Positions 22,380 to 31,973 of a stretch of 64,000 nucleotides of DNA are shown here, in pieces. Within the stretch, counting starts at the first letter, position 1; each line of letters begins with the position of its first letter. The position numbers were made by a program, and so were the translations under genes. A model generated the notes under the pieces. That model ran no database searches, was not told the origin of the DNA, and saw only the letters and a list, made by a program, of their open reading frames with translations. This DNA is from Xylanimonas cellulosilytica DSM 15894 (GTDB lineage Bacteria > Actinomycetota > Actinomycetes > Actinomycetales > Cellulomonadaceae), in assembly GCF_000024965.1 (NCBI RefSeq), contig NC_013530.1, positions 1,736,001-1,800,000 on the forward strand, in the 5' to 3' direction.

Positions 22380-25292
22380 TCAGAGGGCGGGTACCCGCAC
22401 GCTCTCGCGGGGCCCCAGGGCCGACGGCGGCAGCTCGGTGCCCGCCGGTCGCACGACGATCCGCTCGACGACGAGGTTGGGGTCGAGCGCGCCCAGCGTC
22501 AGCTCTGCGACGCCGGCCTCGAAGCGCAGCCGCGTGGTGGTGACGCGGATGTTCTCGATGACGGGCCGGGCCCAGCGAGGGTCGCGGGGATCCCCGGCGT
22601 TGACGTCTGCGGCCACCGCCTCGACCACCTCGCCGCACAGCGTGTAGCGCAGCGAGGTGCCACGCACGACGACGCCGGTGGGCACCTGCCACACGTCGAC
22701 GTCGTACTCGCCCGTCGTCTCGGCGAGGAACGGGTAGGTCAGGGTCGGGGCGGGCTCGCCGACGGCGAAGGCGGGCGTGGTCGTCGGCAGGACGCGCATC
22801 GCTGACCCGTCGCGGCCGCCGCGCGGCAGCTCGACAAACCGGGCGCCGTCGACCGACGTCGACGCGGCGGCGTGGGGTGCTTCCATCGTGACGACCCCGC
22901 CCCGGCCGGGCAGGAAGGTGCCGGCGGGCAGGCCGGCCGTCGGCACGGCGCGGCCGGAGACGACGATCGCCACGGTCGAGGCCTGGTGACCTTGCGCCGC
23001 GTCGACCCGCACCAGCAGTCGCACGGTCTGCGTCGTCGTCGGCAGGAGCCCGCGGTCACAGCGGAGCACGACGGCGTCCTGGCCGGTCACGGACCCCGCA
23101 CGGGCGGACACGTCGAGCCATGCGACGTCCTCGCCGCCGACGATGGTCCACCCGAGCGTCCCGACACCGTCGTTCGCGATCTCGATGACCACCGCCGTCT
23201 CGCCGGCGGCGCAGAAGTCGTCGACGACGACCTCCATGGGGGTGCCGTACTGCCGGTGCGCGACCGGGGACGCGTCGGCGCGGGAGACGGCGAGGCGTGG
23301 CTCGTGCCCCATCGGCTCGACGACCTGCCGCAGCGGGTAGCGCGACCCGTCCTCGTTCCACCCGGTGAAGCCGACGTGCGCCTCCAGCTCGTGCCCCGAC
23401 CACCGGCCCCCGGCGAGCCGGCGGATCTCGTCGCTGATCGCACGGTCGGCCGCGATCGCCTCGGTGACCTTGTCGGCGTACGCGTTGGCGACAGGCTTGG
23501 CCTGGGCGGCGTGGTGGGCGTTCTTCGCGGCGTAGAGGTGCATCCGCAGCAGGTTGACCGACGCCCGCGCGGGCAGCCCGACCAACGACGTGTACGCGAG
23601 CAGGGTCCGGCCGTCGTCGTCGAGGGTGGTCAACGCGGCGACGACGTCGGCGTCGTGCTGGGCGACGACGTCGGCGCGGGCGAGCATCCGGTCCGCCTCC
23701 TGGTGGTGCGCCGCGGCGTACACGGAGGCGCTGAGGGCCTCGGGGCGGCGCATCGCGTTGAGGCGGACGTACCCGTGGAGCACCTCGCCGATCGCGTCGC
23801 GGGTCACGGGCGGTGCCGCAGGGAAGGTGGCGTCGAGCCAGCGGGAGGTGAACTCGGTGACGGCGTCGCGGTTCTCGCTGCCGAACCGGTCCATGTCGGC
23901 GGCCATCGCCATGAAGAAGGCCAACGGCACCTCGTTGAACTTGAGGTCGCCCACGTTCACGACCCACACGTCCCGGACGCCGTGGTCGAAGGCGAGGGAC
24001 ATCTGGTCGTGCGTGCGCTCGAACGACGTCGACGGCATCCACTCGTAGCTGACCGGGCCGCCGTGGTAGTCGAAGTGGTAGTACATCGCGGCGGACTCGC
24101 GCTCCGCGGGTGTTGCCGGGAGGGAGCGCATGAAGCCGAAGTTGTCCTCGCAGAACATGAGCGTCACGCCGTCGAGGCCGTCCCAGTCGCGCAGGCCGGG
24201 CACGGTGTCGGAGCCGTAGTAGTACTCCTCGACCTCCTTGTAGAGCGCGAGCATCTCCGTGGCGCCCGGGGCATGCTCGGCGACGAGCCGGCGCTGCTCG
24301 GTGATGGCGTCCTTGAGGAGGTCGATGTTCGCCTGGAGGCCCGCGCCCTCACCCAGCAGCTCGGAGTCACGCTCACCACGCATGCCGAGCATGACGGTCC
24401 GCTCGAACCCGCCCGACCGCTTGAGGCCGTCCTCCCAGTACCGCAGCAGCCCGTCACGGTTCGTCAGGTAGTTCCACTCGTCCCCGTAGGGGGTGTCCGG
24501 GCCGCGGACGACGTCCCACTCCTCCGAGGCGCGCAGGCACGGCTCGTGGTGCGAGGCGCCGACGACGATGCCGTACACGTCGGCAAGCTCCTCGTTGAGC
24601 GGTCCGGGGCCGTCGAGGGCGAAGGCCGACGTCCACATCGCCGGCCACAGGTAGTTGCCCTTCAGGCGCAGGATCAGCTCGAAGACGTGGTCGTACATCT
24701 CGGCCGTGAACCCGCCGAAGTGTTCGAACGTCCAGGTGCCGAAACACGGCCACTCGTCATTGATGAACAGGCCGCGGTACTTCACGGACGGCTCGTTCGT
24801 CGCCGGCACCTCATCGAGCTCGACGACCTCGCACGGGTGCGGGGCGACGTCGCCCCAGTAGTGCAGCGGGCTGACGCCCGCCTGCTCGGAGAGGGAGAAG
24901 AGTCCGTAGATGGTGCCGCGCTTGTCGGACCCGACGACGACGAGGGCGCTCGCGATCCCGGGCGCATCAGGGAAGGGGTTCTCGACCCGCGTGACGGCGT
25001 AGACCTCGCGCTTGCCCCGGACGTCGGCGACGTCGAGGCGGCCCAAGGCGACGAGCGTGTCGATCAACGCGGAACGGCCGAGCGTCGCCGCCACGACCAC
25101 CGACGTGCCGTCCGCGGCCGACGGGGTGCCGACGACGGCGGGTGCGGTGCCCGTGACCCGCTCGAGGTCCCCAGCGACCTTCATGGCGACCCGTGCGACT
25201 CCCTCGAAGGCCGAGGCCTCGACGACGATCGACAACGGGCGCGAGCCGCTGTGGCTGACCGCGTGGGGGCTGACGGCGCTGTCGGCGCGCAT
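22380..25292 (-). CDS. Glycoside hydrolase family 115 (xylan alpha-1,2-glucuronidase)
   Basis: 970 residues from ATG 25292, with the ribosome site AAGGAG 5 bases ahead. The family core is easy to follow: VVGSDKRGTIYGLFSLSEQ, SPLHYWGD, KYRGLFINDEWPCFGTW, LRLKGNYLWPAMW, ASHHEPCLRA and EYYYGSDTVPGLRDWDG. GH115 enzymes release (4-O-methyl-)glucuronic acid from internal and terminal xylan branches. The C-terminal 300 residues are beta-rich and match the accessory part of the family. No secretion signal is visible, so it may act on imported xylo-oligosaccharides, or the true start lies upstream. No other xylan genes flank it. Confidence 0.93.
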   Translation of the reverse strand: MRADSAVSPHAVSHSGSRPLSIVVEASAFEGVARVAMKVAGDLERVTGTAPAVVGTPSAADGTSVVVAATLGRSALIDTLVALGRLDVADVRGKREVYAVTRVENPFPDAPGIASALVVVGSDKRGTIYGLFSLSEQAGVSPLHYWGDVAPHPCEVVELDEVPATNEPSVKYRGLFINDEWPCFGTWTFEHFGGFTAEMYDHVFELILRLKGNYLWPAMWTSAFALDGPGPLNEELADVYGIVVGASHHEPCLRASEEWDVVRGPDTPYGDEWNYLTNRDGLLRYWEDGLKRSGGFERTVMLGMRGERDSELLGEGAGLQANIDLLKDAITEQRRLVAEHAPGATEMLALYKEVEEYYYGSDTVPGLRDWDGLDGVTLMFCEDNFGFMRSLPATPAERESAAMYYHFDYHGGPVSYEWMPSTSFERTHDQMSLAFDHGVRDVWVVNVGDLKFNEVPLAFFMAMAADMDRFGSENRDAVTEFTSRWLDATFPAAPPVTRDAIGEVLHGYVRLNAMRRPEALSASVYAAAHHQEADRMLARADVVAQHDADVVAALTTLDDDGRTLLAYTSLVGLPARASVNLLRMHLYAAKNAHHAAQAKPVANAYADKVTEAIAADRAISDEIRRLAGGRWSGHELEAHVGFTGWNEDGSRYPLRQVVEPMGHEPRLAVSRADASPVAHRQYGTPMEVVVDDFCAAGETAVVIEIANDGVGTLGWTIVGGEDVAWLDVSARAGSVTGQDAVVLRCDRGLLPTTTQTVRLLVRVDAAQGHQASTVAIVVSGRAVPTAGLPAGTFLPGRGGVVTMEAPHAAASTSVDGARFVELPRGGRDGSAMRVLPTTTPAFAVGEPAPTLTYPFLAETTGEYDVDVWQVPTGVVVRGTSLRYTLCGEVVEAVAADVNAGDPRDPRWARPVIENIRVTTTRLRFEAGVAELTLGALDPNLVVERIVVRPAGTELPPSALGPRESVRVPAL

Positions 25293-25418
25293 GGGGCTCC
25301 TTCGAGGGACTGAGAGACACCGAGACCCTAGGGGGTGGCCCGCGCGCGAGACACGTGCCCGACGTGCTGCGGCCCAGGGATCGGCATGGATCGGTCGGTC
25401 GACGCCGGGCGGCCCGGG

Positions 25419-26315
25419 TTACGCCTGCTCGCGTGACGTCCGGCGGCGGAACGGGGCCAGCGTCGCGCGGGCGATGTCGGCCGCGCCCCAGTCGGGCTCG
25501 AACTGGGCGATCACCGCGAGGTGCTGGCGGAGCTGGAGGATCGGCATGCGGTCGCGCCACCCGGCGTCCAGGCCGGTGAGCTCGGCGTACAGGTCGTAGA
25601 ACGCCTGGGCCTCGGGCGGCGGCGCCGTCGTCCAGAGGTGGGCGAGGTCCACCTCGGCCCAGGTGTACGACACGGCGGGGTCGATCAGGGCGGGCCGCCC
25701 GTCGGGGGTGGCCATGACGTTCCCGGCCCACAGGTCGCCGTGCACCAGGACGGCGGGCCGTTCGGGCAGCAGCTCGGGCAGCCGGTCGCACAGGTGCTCC
25801 AGCGCGGCCCGGTCTGCGGCGTCGAGCGCCTCGGCGACCTTCGGCTCGTCGAGCCAGCGCAGCAGGCGGTGCCGGGCGAAGAACTCGAAGCCGTCCTCGG
25901 TCCAGGTGTTGACCTGCCGGCGGCGGCCCAGCCAGTTGTCCCGGTGCCAGCCGAAGCGAGGGCTCGTCGTCGTCGTGTGCAGGTGGGCGAGCGTGTGCGC
26001 GAGCCGCTCCCAGAACGGCTCGGTGGCGGGCCGGGTTCGCAGGGCGGACAGCACGAGCAGGTCGCGGCCGGCGTGGACGACCTGCGGTGTGGCCATGCCG
26101 GCGTCGCGCAGGGCGGCCAGGCCCTCGGCCTCGAGGGCGAAGGCGTCGTCCGCCGGCGGGCCGTCGAAGGACTTGACGAAGAGCGTGGTGCCGTCGGTGC
26201 GGCGCGCGATCCCGGCGGTAGCCGCCTGCCCTCCGGCGGCGGTCTCGACGGAGGCGACGTCGGTCAGGCCGGCGGCATGCAGGCGGGTGAGCAGCAGTGA
26301 CGTGGGCTCGGGCAC
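25419..26315 (-). CDS. Fructosamine kinase-family protein
   Basis: 298 residues from GTG 26315. The aminoglycoside-phosphotransferase fold is shown by LFVKSFDGP (ATP Lys), HTLAHLHTTTTSPRFGWHRD with the DNWLG that follows (characteristic of fructosamine kinases), the catalytic loop VLVHGDLWAGNVM (about residue 190) and the metal-binding ALIDPAVSYTWAEVDLA. The family phosphorylates ketoamines formed by glycation, which then fall off proteins or amino acids. It is on the same strand as GH115 but 126 bases downstream in the opposite reading order, so it is probably separate. Confidence 0.9.
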   Translation of the reverse strand: MPEPTSLLLTRLHAAGLTDVASVETAAGGQAATAGIARRTDGTTLFVKSFDGPPADDAFALEAEGLAALRDAGMATPQVVHAGRDLLVLSALRTRPATEPFWERLAHTLAHLHTTTTSPRFGWHRDNWLGRRRQVNTWTEDGFEFFARHRLLRWLDEPKVAEALDAADRAALEHLCDRLPELLPERPAVLVHGDLWAGNVMATPDGRPALIDPAVSYTWAEVDLAHLWTTAPPPEAQAFYDLYAELTGLDAGWRDRMPILQLRQHLAVIAQFEPDWGAADIARATLAPFRRRTSREQA

Positions 26316-26361
26316 AGCGGTGATCCTCTCACCGTTGGCCGTCTGGCCCGCGATGGCACTA

Positions 26362-26372
26362 TGGTCAGACCA
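26362..26372. promoter_or_regulatory. GntR-like palindrome upstream of nirB
   Basis: TGGTCAGACCA is a perfect palindrome around a central A and matches the TGGTnnnACCA form recognised by many GntR/FadR-type repressors. It lies 158 bases before the nirB start and close to a TATGGT that could be a -10. The same 11 bases occur at 57130-57140 upstream of a tandem membrane gene. No GntR gene is in the window. Confidence 0.45.
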
Positions 26373-26529
26373 CAGGTGGAGGCCGGGTGCGGGTGGACCG
26401 CGCCACATCCGGGCTCTGACCGCGCCTCGCGCGCGAACATCGCCGTCCGGAGCAAGACTGTGGGAGGCGGTCGACCGCGCCCTGGCCGACCGTGCAGTCC
26501 CCGCCCCGACCGAAAGCGCGCCAACGACG

Positions 26530-29166
26530 ATGTCCAGCTCCGTCGACACGATCTCGCACACTCCCGAACCCCTGGCCGGCGCCCACATCGTCGTCGTGGG
26601 TGGCGGGATGACCGCCCACCGGTTCGTGGAGACCCTCACCTCCCAGGACCCGGACGGCACGTGGACCCTCACCGTCGTCGGCGACGAGCCGTACGAGCCG
26701 TACGACCGCGTGCACCTGTCCGAGTGGTTCGCCACGCGGGACGCCGGCGCGCTGTCGATGGAGCTCGAGGTGTGGGACGACCCGCGCGTCACGCTCGTCA
26801 CCGGTGACGGTGTCGCCTCCCTGGACCGGCAGGCGAACGTCGTCACCACCAAGTCGGGCCGCCAGCTCCACTACGACCGCGTGGTGCTCGCCACCGGGTC
26901 ATGGGCGTGGACGCCCCGCGCCGACGGCACGGACCTGGCCGGCGCGTTCACCTACCGCACCCTCGACGACGTCCAGCGCATCGAAGAGTGGGTGCGGCTG
27001 CGCGGGCAGGCGCTCGGGCGGCAGGTGCGCGGTGTCGTCGTCGGCGGCGGCGTGCTGGGACTCGAGGCCGCGTCGGCCCTCCAGTCGCTCGGCGCGAGCG
27101 CGACCGTCGTCGAGTTCACCGACCACCTCATGAGCGCCCAGCTCGACCAGGGCGGCGGCGAGATGCTGCGCATGCTGGTCGAGGACATGGGCATGACCAT
27201 CCGGACCGGCGTGGGCGCGACGCGGTTCCTGCCGGCGGGCGACGGTCCGGTCGGCACGGCCGAGCTCAGCGACGGCACCTCCGTGCCCGCCGACATCGTC
27301 GTGTTCTCCGTGGGCATCCGCCCGCGCGACCGGGTCGCGCGCGAGGCCGGCCTGGCGATCGGGGAGCGCGGCGGCGTCGTCGTCGGGTCCGCGTGCCAGA
27401 CCTCCGACCCTGCCGTGTGGGCCATCGGCGAGTGCGCCTCGTTCGACGGCGTCACCGCCGGTCTCATCGCGCCGGGCAACGACATGGCCGACGTCGTCGC
27501 CGACCGGTTCCTGGGCGGCGACCGGGAGCACCACCGCGCCGACGAGGGCACGAAGCTGAAAGGTGTCGGCTCCGGCAGCGACACCGTGGACGCGGCCTCG
27601 TTCGGCGACGTCATGGCGATCAGCGCCGGTGCGCTCGAGGTCTCCTTCGTCGACCCCATCAACCGCCAGTACCGCAAGCTCGTCCTGTCCGACGACGCCA
27701 AGACCCTGCTGGGCGGCGTGTTCGTCGGCGACATCACGCTGTACGCCGCTCTGCGACCGCTGCTCGGCCGCCCGCTCGGGGCCGACCCGGCCGCGATCAT
27801 CTCCCCGGACGGCGGCGGCGCCGTCGACCTGGAGCTGCCCGACGAGGCCGTCGTCTGCTCGTGCCAGAACGTCACCGCCGGCACGGTCCGCGGCGCCGTC
27901 ACCGAGCAGGGCTGTACCACGATGGGCCAGATCAAGGACTGCACGAAGGCCGGCACGGTCTGCGGCTCCTGCGTCCCCGCGCTGACCAAGCTCCTCAACG
28001 CCGAGCTCGTGAAGTCCGGCGTCGAGGTCTCGGACGCGCTGTGCGAGCACTTCGCGATGTCCCGGGCCGAGCTGTTCCGCATCATCAGCGAGGAGGACCT
28101 CGGCACGTTCTCCGAGGTCGTCGCCGCGCACGGCACCGGCCGCGGCTGCGCGATCTGCCGCCCCACCGTCGCGTCGATCCTGTCGAGCCTCTACGGCACG
28201 CACATGCTCGCCCCCGAGACGGCCGCGCTGCAGGACACCAACGACCACGTCATGGCGAACCTGCAGCGCAACGGCACCTACTCGGTGGTGCCGCGCATGC
28301 CCGGTGGTGAGGTGCGGCCCGACCAGCTCCTGGAGTTCGCGAAGATCGCGCAGGACTACGGCCTGTACGTGCACATCACGGGTGCGCAGCGCCTGGGCAT
28401 GTTCGGCGCCCAGCTCGGCGACCTGCCCGACATCTGGCGGCGCCTCGTCGCCGTCGGCTTCGAGTCGGGCCACGCGTACGGCAAGTCGCTGCGCAACGTC
28501 AAGGCGTGCGTCGGCCAGATGTGGTGCCGCTTCGGCGTGCAGGACTCCACGACGATGGCCGTCCGGGTCGAGATGCGCTACCGCGGGCTGCGCTCGCCGC
28601 ACAAGCTCAAGATCGGCGTGTCGGGCTGCGCCCGCGAGTGCGCCGAGGCGCGGGGCAAGGACGTCGGCATCATCGCCACGCACAAGGGCTGGAACCTGTA
28701 CGTGGGCGGCAACGGCGGCGCCAACCCCGTGCACGCCCAGCTCCTCGTCGAGGACGTGAACGACGAGGACCTGATCAGGTACATCGACCGTTACCTCATG
28801 CTCTACATCCGTGAGGCGGACCGGTTGCAGCGCACCGCCCCGTGGGTGGCCGAGCGTCCGGGCGGCATCGAGGAGCTGCGCCGCGTCATCGTCGAGGACT
28901 CCCTCGGCATCGGCGCCGAGCTCGAGGCCGCCGTCCAGGAGCACGTGGACAGCTACGAGGACGAGTGGAAGGTGACGCTCTCCGACCCCGAGCAGCTCAA
29001 GAAGTTCGTCACCTTCATCAACGCCCCCGGCGTCGCGGACCCCGACCTGGCCTTCGTGCCCGAGCGCGGGCAGATGCGACCGGCCGGCGAGGCCGACCCG
29101 ATCACCTACCACGACCCGCGCGAGGCCCGCCGGGCCGGACTCACGCACTCGGAGGGAGCCCGATGA
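26530..29166 (+). CDS. nirB: Assimilatory NADH-dependent nitrite reductase, large subunit
   Basis: 878 residues from ATG 26530. NirB reduces nitrite to ammonium in the cytoplasm. Domain order: FAD site (IVVVGGGMTAHRF, about residue 20), NAD site (VVVGGGVLGLEAA, about 168), a BFD-type 2Fe-2S Cys cluster (VCSCQN to VCGSC, about 443-481), a second half-domain with GCAICRP, then the siroheme/4Fe-4S part with ACVGQMWCRFG (about 660) and GCARECAEARGKD (about 700). All four iron-sulfur Cys of the siroheme site are present. Its TGA overlaps the nirD start, and the third gene makes the siroheme cofactor. Confidence 0.96.
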   Translation: MSSSVDTISHTPEPLAGAHIVVVGGGMTAHRFVETLTSQDPDGTWTLTVVGDEPYEPYDRVHLSEWFATRDAGALSMELEVWDDPRVTLVTGDGVASLDRQANVVTTKSGRQLHYDRVVLATGSWAWTPRADGTDLAGAFTYRTLDDVQRIEEWVRLRGQALGRQVRGVVVGGGVLGLEAASALQSLGASATVVEFTDHLMSAQLDQGGGEMLRMLVEDMGMTIRTGVGATRFLPAGDGPVGTAELSDGTSVPADIVVFSVGIRPRDRVAREAGLAIGERGGVVVGSACQTSDPAVWAIGECASFDGVTAGLIAPGNDMADVVADRFLGGDREHHRADEGTKLKGVGSGSDTVDAASFGDVMAISAGALEVSFVDPINRQYRKLVLSDDAKTLLGGVFVGDITLYAALRPLLGRPLGADPAAIISPDGGGAVDLELPDEAVVCSCQNVTAGTVRGAVTEQGCTTMGQIKDCTKAGTVCGSCVPALTKLLNAELVKSGVEVSDALCEHFAMSRAELFRIISEEDLGTFSEVVAAHGTGRGCAICRPTVASILSSLYGTHMLAPETAALQDTNDHVMANLQRNGTYSVVPRMPGGEVRPDQLLEFAKIAQDYGLYVHITGAQRLGMFGAQLGDLPDIWRRLVAVGFESGHAYGKSLRNVKACVGQMWCRFGVQDSTTMAVRVEMRYRGLRSPHKLKIGVSGCARECAEARGKDVGIIATHKGWNLYVGGNGGANPVHAQLLVEDVNDEDLIRYIDRYLMLYIREADRLQRTAPWVAERPGGIEELRRVIVEDSLGIGAELEAAVQEHVDSYEDEWKVTLSDPEQLKKFVTFINAPGVADPDLAFVPERGQMRPAGEADPITYHDPREARRAGLTHSEGAR

Positions 29167-29549
29167 GCCTGTTCGTCGACGTCTGCGCCCTGGCGGACCT
29201 GGAGCCGGAACGCGGTGCCGGTGCCCTGCTCGGCGACCACCAGGTCGCCCTGTTCCGGCTCGCCGACGACACGGTGCGCGCCGTGCAGCAGCTCGACCCG
29301 TACTCGCGGGCCAACGTCATGTCCCGCGGCCTGGTGGGCACCACCCGCGTGGTGGACGACTCCGGCGAGGAGCGCGACGTCCCGACCGTGACCACGCCGA
29401 TGCTCAAGCAGGTGTGGAACATGGAGACCGGCGAGGTCATCGACTCGGGCGGCAAGCCGAAGTACCCGATCGCCGTGTTCGCCACCGAGGTCCGTGACGG
29501 GCGGGTGCTCGTGGCGGCCACGCCGATCGAGGTGACCTCCGGTGACTGA
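29163..29549 (+). CDS. nirD: Nitrite reductase small subunit
   Basis: 128 residues from ATG 29163 (ATGA overlap with nirB). The protein follows the Rieske-like NirD fold: VALFRLADDTVRAVQQLDPY, SRGLVG, and KYPIAVFATEVRDGRVLVA at the end. As in other NirD proteins the Cys and His ligands of true Rieske centres are absent, so it has no cluster and serves as a structural partner of NirB. An insert around VVDDSGEERDVPTV makes it slightly longer than the enterobacterial protein. Confidence 0.93.
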   Translation: MSLFVDVCALADLEPERGAGALLGDHQVALFRLADDTVRAVQQLDPYSRANVMSRGLVGTTRVVDDSGEERDVPTVTTPMLKQVWNMETGEVIDSGGKPKYPIAVFATEVRDGRVLVAATPIEVTSGD

Positions 29550-31137
29550 GGCCTTCGAGAGCGACGCGGTGCTGGAGCCCGGTGCGGTCGCTCTCGTGGG
29601 CGGCGGGCCGGGCGCCCTCGACCTCGTCACGGTGCGCGGCCTCGCGCTGCTGCGGCAGGCCGACGTCGTCGTCGTCGACCGGCTGGGGCCCACCGGGCTG
29701 GTGTCCTTCCTGGGGCCCGACGTCGAGGTGGTCCAGGTCGGCAAGGAGCCCGGCAAGCACTCGATGCGCCAGCGCGACATCGAGGCGCTGCTCGTCGAGC
29801 ATGCCCGCGCGGGCAAGCGGGTGGTGCGCCTCAAGGGCGGCGACCCGTTCCTGCTCGGTCGCGGCGGCGAGGAGGTGCTCGCGTGCCGGGCCGCCGGGAT
29901 CCCCGTCCAGGTGGTGCCCGGTGTCACGTCGGCGATCGCGGGGCCGGGGGCCGTGGAGATCCCGGTCACGCATCGCGGCGCCGCCGTCGCCACGCACATC
30001 GTGAACGCGCACGGCGACCTCGGCCCGGCCGATATCGCGGCCCTGCGCGACCCGCAGACCACCACCGTGATGCTCATGGGCGTCGAGTGGCTGCCGCGGC
30101 TGGCGACGCAGGCGCTGCTCGACGGCGTCGACCCGGACACGCCGGTCGCCGTCGTGCAGGACGCGACCCAGCCCGGCCAGAAGGCGGTGTTCGCGACGCT
30201 GGGCACCGTGGTCGAGGCCGCCGCGGGGATCGGCTTCCCGGCCGTGATCGTCGCCGGCCCGACGGCGGTCGAGGGTTTCCTGGTGCCGCCGCACACCAGC
30301 CCGGAGCTACACGGCTCGGGCCGCGAGGCCCGGCCCGACGAGGTCGCAGGGCTGGCCGCATCCGTCGAGGGCGACGCCGAGCCCGACGTCCAGCCGCCCG
30401 CCGCGCCGTGGCAGGCCGGCGCGCCCGCTGTCCCCGCCCTGGTCGGCTGCGCGCACGGCACCCGCAACCGGGCCGGACGTGACGTCATCCGCGCGATCCT
30501 CGCCCGCGTGCAGGAGGTGCTGCCGGGCGTCCCGGTCCGCGAGGCCTACGTCGACGTGCAGGACCCCACCCCCGCCGACGTCGTCCGCGAGCTCACCGCG
30601 ACGGACGGCGAGACCCGCACGCGAGACGAGGCGCCGGGCGCCGTCGTCGTGCCGCTGCTGCTGTCCGCAGGCTTCCACGTCAGCTCTGACATCGGCGCGG
30701 CCGTCGCCGGCACGACGGCGGTGGCGACCGACCCGCTAGGCCCCGACCCGCGCCTGGCGGAGGTGCTCGCCGACCGCCTCGCCGAGGCCGGCGTGGGCGA
30801 CGACGACGCGGTGGTGCTGGCCGTGGCCGGCACCCGGGACGAGCAGGGCCAGGCGCAGGCACGCGTGATGGCCGACCTGCTGGCGGCCCGCCTCGGGCGC
30901 GAGGTGCCGGTCGGGTTCGTCGCCGCGGCCAGGCCGAGCGTCGCCGCGGCCGTCTCCGCGGCCAGGGGCACCGACCAGGGCCGCCGGGTCGCCGTCGCGA
31001 GCTACCTGCTCGCCCCCGGCTACTTCCACGGGCTGCTCGACGAGTCGGGCGCCGACGTCGTCGCCGCACCGCTGGGGGACCACCCGCTGGTGGCCGACGT
31101 CGTCCGGGACCGGTATCTGGCGGCCGCCGGCGACTGA
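29542..31137 (+). CDS. Fused uroporphyrinogen-III methyltransferase and sirohydrochlorin chelatase-like protein
   Basis: 531 residues from GTG 29542, overlapping nirD by 8 bases. Residues about 15-255 are a SUMT/CobA domain: VALVGGGPGALDLVTVRG, LKGGDPFLLGRGGEE, VVPGVTSAIAGPG and TTVMLMGVEWLPR. After a 45-residue linker, residues about 298-530 are a CbiX/SirB-like chelatase domain with VGCAHGTRN, LLLSAGFHVSSDI and LLAPGYFH, in which the His residues can hold the metal. Together they convert uroporphyrinogen III to precorrin-2 and insert iron, lacking only the dehydrogenase step. Placement after nirBD makes siroheme supply for NirB the obvious role. Confidence 0.9.
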   Translation: MTEAFESDAVLEPGAVALVGGGPGALDLVTVRGLALLRQADVVVVDRLGPTGLVSFLGPDVEVVQVGKEPGKHSMRQRDIEALLVEHARAGKRVVRLKGGDPFLLGRGGEEVLACRAAGIPVQVVPGVTSAIAGPGAVEIPVTHRGAAVATHIVNAHGDLGPADIAALRDPQTTTVMLMGVEWLPRLATQALLDGVDPDTPVAVVQDATQPGQKAVFATLGTVVEAAAGIGFPAVIVAGPTAVEGFLVPPHTSPELHGSGREARPDEVAGLAASVEGDAEPDVQPPAAPWQAGAPAVPALVGCAHGTRNRAGRDVIRAILARVQEVLPGVPVREAYVDVQDPTPADVVRELTATDGETRTRDEAPGAVVVPLLLSAGFHVSSDIGAAVAGTTAVATDPLGPDPRLAEVLADRLAEAGVGDDDAVVLAVAGTRDEQGQAQARVMADLLAARLGREVPVGFVAAARPSVAAAVSAARGTDQGRRVAVASYLLAPGYFHGLLDESGADVVAAPLGDHPLVADVVRDRYLAAAGD

Positions 31138-31225
31138 CGCCCGTATGCGAGCCGCCCGACCGGGGCGTCGGCGTCCACCGGCGCGCCCTGGTGCCGGCAC
31201 CGATGGCAGGTGCAGACTGGCCGTC

Positions 31226-31933
31226 GTGACACAGCAGCCCGCGACGGCCACGGACGCCGACCACACCGATCCCTCCGCGACCTGGGCAGAGGTCGACGAC
31301 TACTTCGCCGCGGCACTCGCCGGTGAGGACGACGCCCTCGTGCACGCCGCGGAGTCGGCGGCGGCCACGACGATGCCGGAGGCCGCCGTCACCGCGAACC
31401 AGGGGGCGTTCCTGGCACTGCTCGCGCGCGTCGCCGGGGCGCGGCGCGTGCTGGAGTTCGGCACGCTCGCCGGGTACTCGACGATCTGGCTCGCGCGGGC
31501 CGTCGGCGAGCAGGGGCACGTGGTGACGCTCGAGCTGGAGGAGCGCAACGCGGCCGTCGCGCGGCAGAACCTGGTGCGTGCGGGGGTGGCCGAGCGCGTC
31601 GAGGTGCGGGTCGGGCCGGCGGCCGACTCCGGCCGGGCGCTCGTCGAGGCCGGCGTGGAGCCGTTCGACCTGGTGTTCATCGACGCCGACAAGCCGAGCA
31701 ACCCGCTGTACCTCGCCGCCGCGCTCGAGCTCACCCGCCCGGGCGCGGTCATCGTCGTCGACAACGTGGTGCGCGGCGGCGCCGTGCTCGACGCCGACTC
31801 CGACGACCCCCGCGTGCAGGGGGTGCGCGCCGTCGTCGACGCCATCGCCGCGAACGACGGCCTGGAGGCCACCACGTTGCAGACCGTGGGCGGCAAGGGC
31901 TGGGACGGGATGATCGTCGCCCGACGGCGCTGA
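31226..31933 (+). CDS. Caffeoyl-CoA/catechol-type O-methyltransferase
   Basis: 235 residues from GTG 31226; upstream in-frame codons are low-complexity and unlikely to be translated. Motif I is VLEFGTLAGYSTIWLA (about residue 75), followed by VVTLELEERNAAVARQNL and the metal-binding FDLVFIDADKPSN and VIVVDNVVRGG, the order of the cation-dependent O-methyltransferase family (PF01596). It methylates a hydroxyl of a small aromatic or related compound using SAM; the substrate is unknown. Followed by a hydrolase gene on the same strand after 40 bases. Confidence 0.9.
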   Translation: MTQQPATATDADHTDPSATWAEVDDYFAAALAGEDDALVHAAESAAATTMPEAAVTANQGAFLALLARVAGARRVLEFGTLAGYSTIWLARAVGEQGHVVTLELEERNAAVARQNLVRAGVAERVEVRVGPAADSGRALVEAGVEPFDLVFIDADKPSNPLYLAAALELTRPGAVIVVDNVVRGGAVLDADSDDPRVQGVRAVVDAIAANDGLEATTLQTVGGKGWDGMIVARRR

Positions 31934-31973
31934 CCGGCCTGACGCCGCGCCCCGGACCTGCGAGGATGCCGGG

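Noticed and set aside
22872-25313. 813-codon plus-strand open frame opposite the GH115 gene
   Set aside because: GC-rich third positions of the real minus-strand gene keep the antisense frame open. Its composition is Arg/Val/Gly-rich without domains. The same applies to long frames opposite nirB (26899-29148), the surface protein (12130-14130) and the P-ATPase (49995-52541).
22380-26315. GH115 and fructosamine-kinase genes as one xylan operon
   Set aside because: They are on the same strand but 126 bases apart with separate start signals, and their functions are not obviously linked.
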